15,300 bases of DNA from Chloroflexota bacterium (GTDB lineage Bacteria; Chloroflexota; Anaerolineae; Aggregatilineales; Phototrophicaceae), in NCBI GenBank assembly GCA_026706395.1, contig JAPOYU010000094.1:1567-16866 (forward strand), given 5' to 3'. The notes beneath the pieces were generated by a model. That model was not told where the DNA came from. It ran no database searches and saw nothing but the letters and a program-made list of their open reading frames with translations. This document shows, piece after piece, positions 14,490-15,300 of this stretch. Made by a program: the position numbers and the translations under genes. Position 1 is the first letter of the stretch. Every line of letters begins with the position of its first letter.

Positions 14490-15300
14490 TCATTCAATCA
14501 ACCCCTCCAGCCGATCCACCAAGCCCTCCAGCACCTTGAACGTCTCCTCCACCGCCAGCGGCGTCGACATATCCACGCCGGCCGCCATCAGCGCCGGAAT
14601 CGGGTAGCGGCTGCCGCCGGCGCGCAAGAAAGCCAGATAACGCTCGACCGCCTCCGCGCCATCGTCAGCGAGGATCGCATTCGCCAGCGCATGCGCCGCC
14701 GAAATGCCGGTCGCGTATTGAAAGGTGTAATAAGCTTCGTACAAATGTCCGAACTGCGCCCAGGTGATGCCCGTCCGCCGCGGGTCATCGGTCATCGTCT
14801 CGCCATAGCCCTCGGCGTAGAAATCGGACATGATCTGATTGAGCATCTCCGGCGTCAGCGGCTCGTCTTTCTCCATGCGACTATGCACCTCGAATTCGAA
14901 GCGCGCCAGCGTCGGCATGATGAAGAAGTAGCGGTGGATGTTGTCCATCGCCTCTTGTATCAGCGCCAACTGAAAATCGCGGTCATCTTCCCGCGCGAAG
15001 AGATGCGCCCGCACCATCGCCTGATTGAAGTTCGAAGCGACCTCGGCGGCGAACATGGAATAGTGGCTGTAGACGAAGGGTTGATGCGCGCGAGTGTAGT
15101 GGCTGTGCATCGAATGGCCCAGCTCATGCGCCAGTGTACTCATCGAACTCAAGTTGCCATCGAAGCTCATCATGATGAAAGGGTAGCTGTCGTAAGTGCC
15201 GTAGGAGAAAGCGCCCTCGGACTTGCCCGCATTGATCGCGTAGTCCACCCAGCGCTCGGCCAGGCAGCCGCGCCGCATCGTCGCCACATAATCCTCGCCC
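14490..15300 (-). CDS. pepF: Oligoendopeptidase F (M3 family), C-terminal part
   Basis: The frame is open to the right window edge, so the N-terminal half lies outside; about 270 residues are visible. The zinc site H-E-L-G-H (in [14 protein letters not shown]) is followed 24 residues later by the third ligand glutamate in AAEVASNFN, the spacing expected for M3 metallopeptidases. [10 protein letters not shown] and SYPFIMMSF before it and the late [10 protein letters not shown] are typical of PepF, which cuts short peptides in the cytoplasm. The GTG at 15287 is internal and not the real start. The stop is TGA 14490-14492. It is on the same strand as GH4 but 422 bp away, so probably a separate unit. 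Confidence 0.92.
   Translation of the reverse strand, partial: GEDYVATMRRGCLAERWVDYAINAGKSEGAFSYGTYDSYPFIMMSFDGNLSSMSTLAHELGHSMHSHYTRAHQPFVYSHYSMFAAEVASNFNQAMVRAHLFAREDDRDFQLALIQEAMDNIHRYFFIMPTLARFEFEVHSRMEKDEPLTPEMLNQIMSDFYAEGYGETMTDDPRRTGITWAQFGHLYEAYYTFQYATGISAAHALANAILADDGAEAVERYLAFLRAGGSRYPIPALMAAGVDMSTPLAVEETFKVLEGLVDRLEGLIE

Overview
The window looks like a chromosomal segment of an uncultivated Chloroflexota bacterium, probably Anaerolineae-like or an environmental relative. This is inferred from gene families, not a marker gene. The best hint is a secreted C39-type peptidase with TPR repeats (7935-8975), a layout I associate with Chloroflexota. The mix of enolase-superfamily dehydratase, U32-like protein, cytoplasmic sulfatase, GH4 glycosidase and dispersed GC-rich hairpin repeats also fits. 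There are no rRNA, tRNA, CRISPR, phage or transposase genes.

Layout. 2-1648 (+): 3' part of a polytopic membrane protein (DUF6056/GT-C-like). 1753-3135 (+): CoxE-type VWA protein. 3193-3869 (+): a HepT-MntA toxin-antitoxin pair whose toxin gene has an in-frame TAA at codon 20. 6101-3877 (-): a probable operon of a U32-like protein and a sugar-acid dehydratase-like enolase-superfamily protein, with a G-quadruplex-type repeat between them and a palindromic operator-like site upstream. 6436-7788 (+): type I sulfatase. 7935-8975 (+): secreted C39/TPR protein. 9537-8989, 10101-9634, 10713-10240, 11413-10877, 11996-11523 and 12737-12222 (-): six small four-helix membrane proteins. 14067-12757 (-): GH4 alpha-galactosidase-like enzyme. 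15300-14490 (-): C-terminal part of an M3 oligopeptidase (PepF).

The most unusual structure is 10150-12840. The last 84 bp of the GH4 gene recur four more times, in the same orientation, each copy directly after the stop codon of one of four small membrane-protein genes, at a spacing of about 650 bp. Three copies share the same junction (TGA then GACAG). The copy nearest GH4 differs from the real GH4 end by ten synonymous codon changes and one replacement at its edge, so it diverged while it was still the end of a working GH4 gene. The copy furthest away has a 52-bp stretch identical to GH4. This looks like serial insertion of one-gene cassettes into the 3' end of a metabolic gene, each restoring the reading frame, or a tandem amplification with gene conversion. 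The four genes alternate in type (A-B-A-B), and one B gene carries a TAC-to-TAA nonsense codon.

Working together: the dehydratase, U32-like protein, sulfatase and GH4 enzyme suggest intracellular breakdown of (possibly sulfated) sugars and sugar acids. No transporter or regulator lies in the window. The membrane-protein array has no recognisable function.
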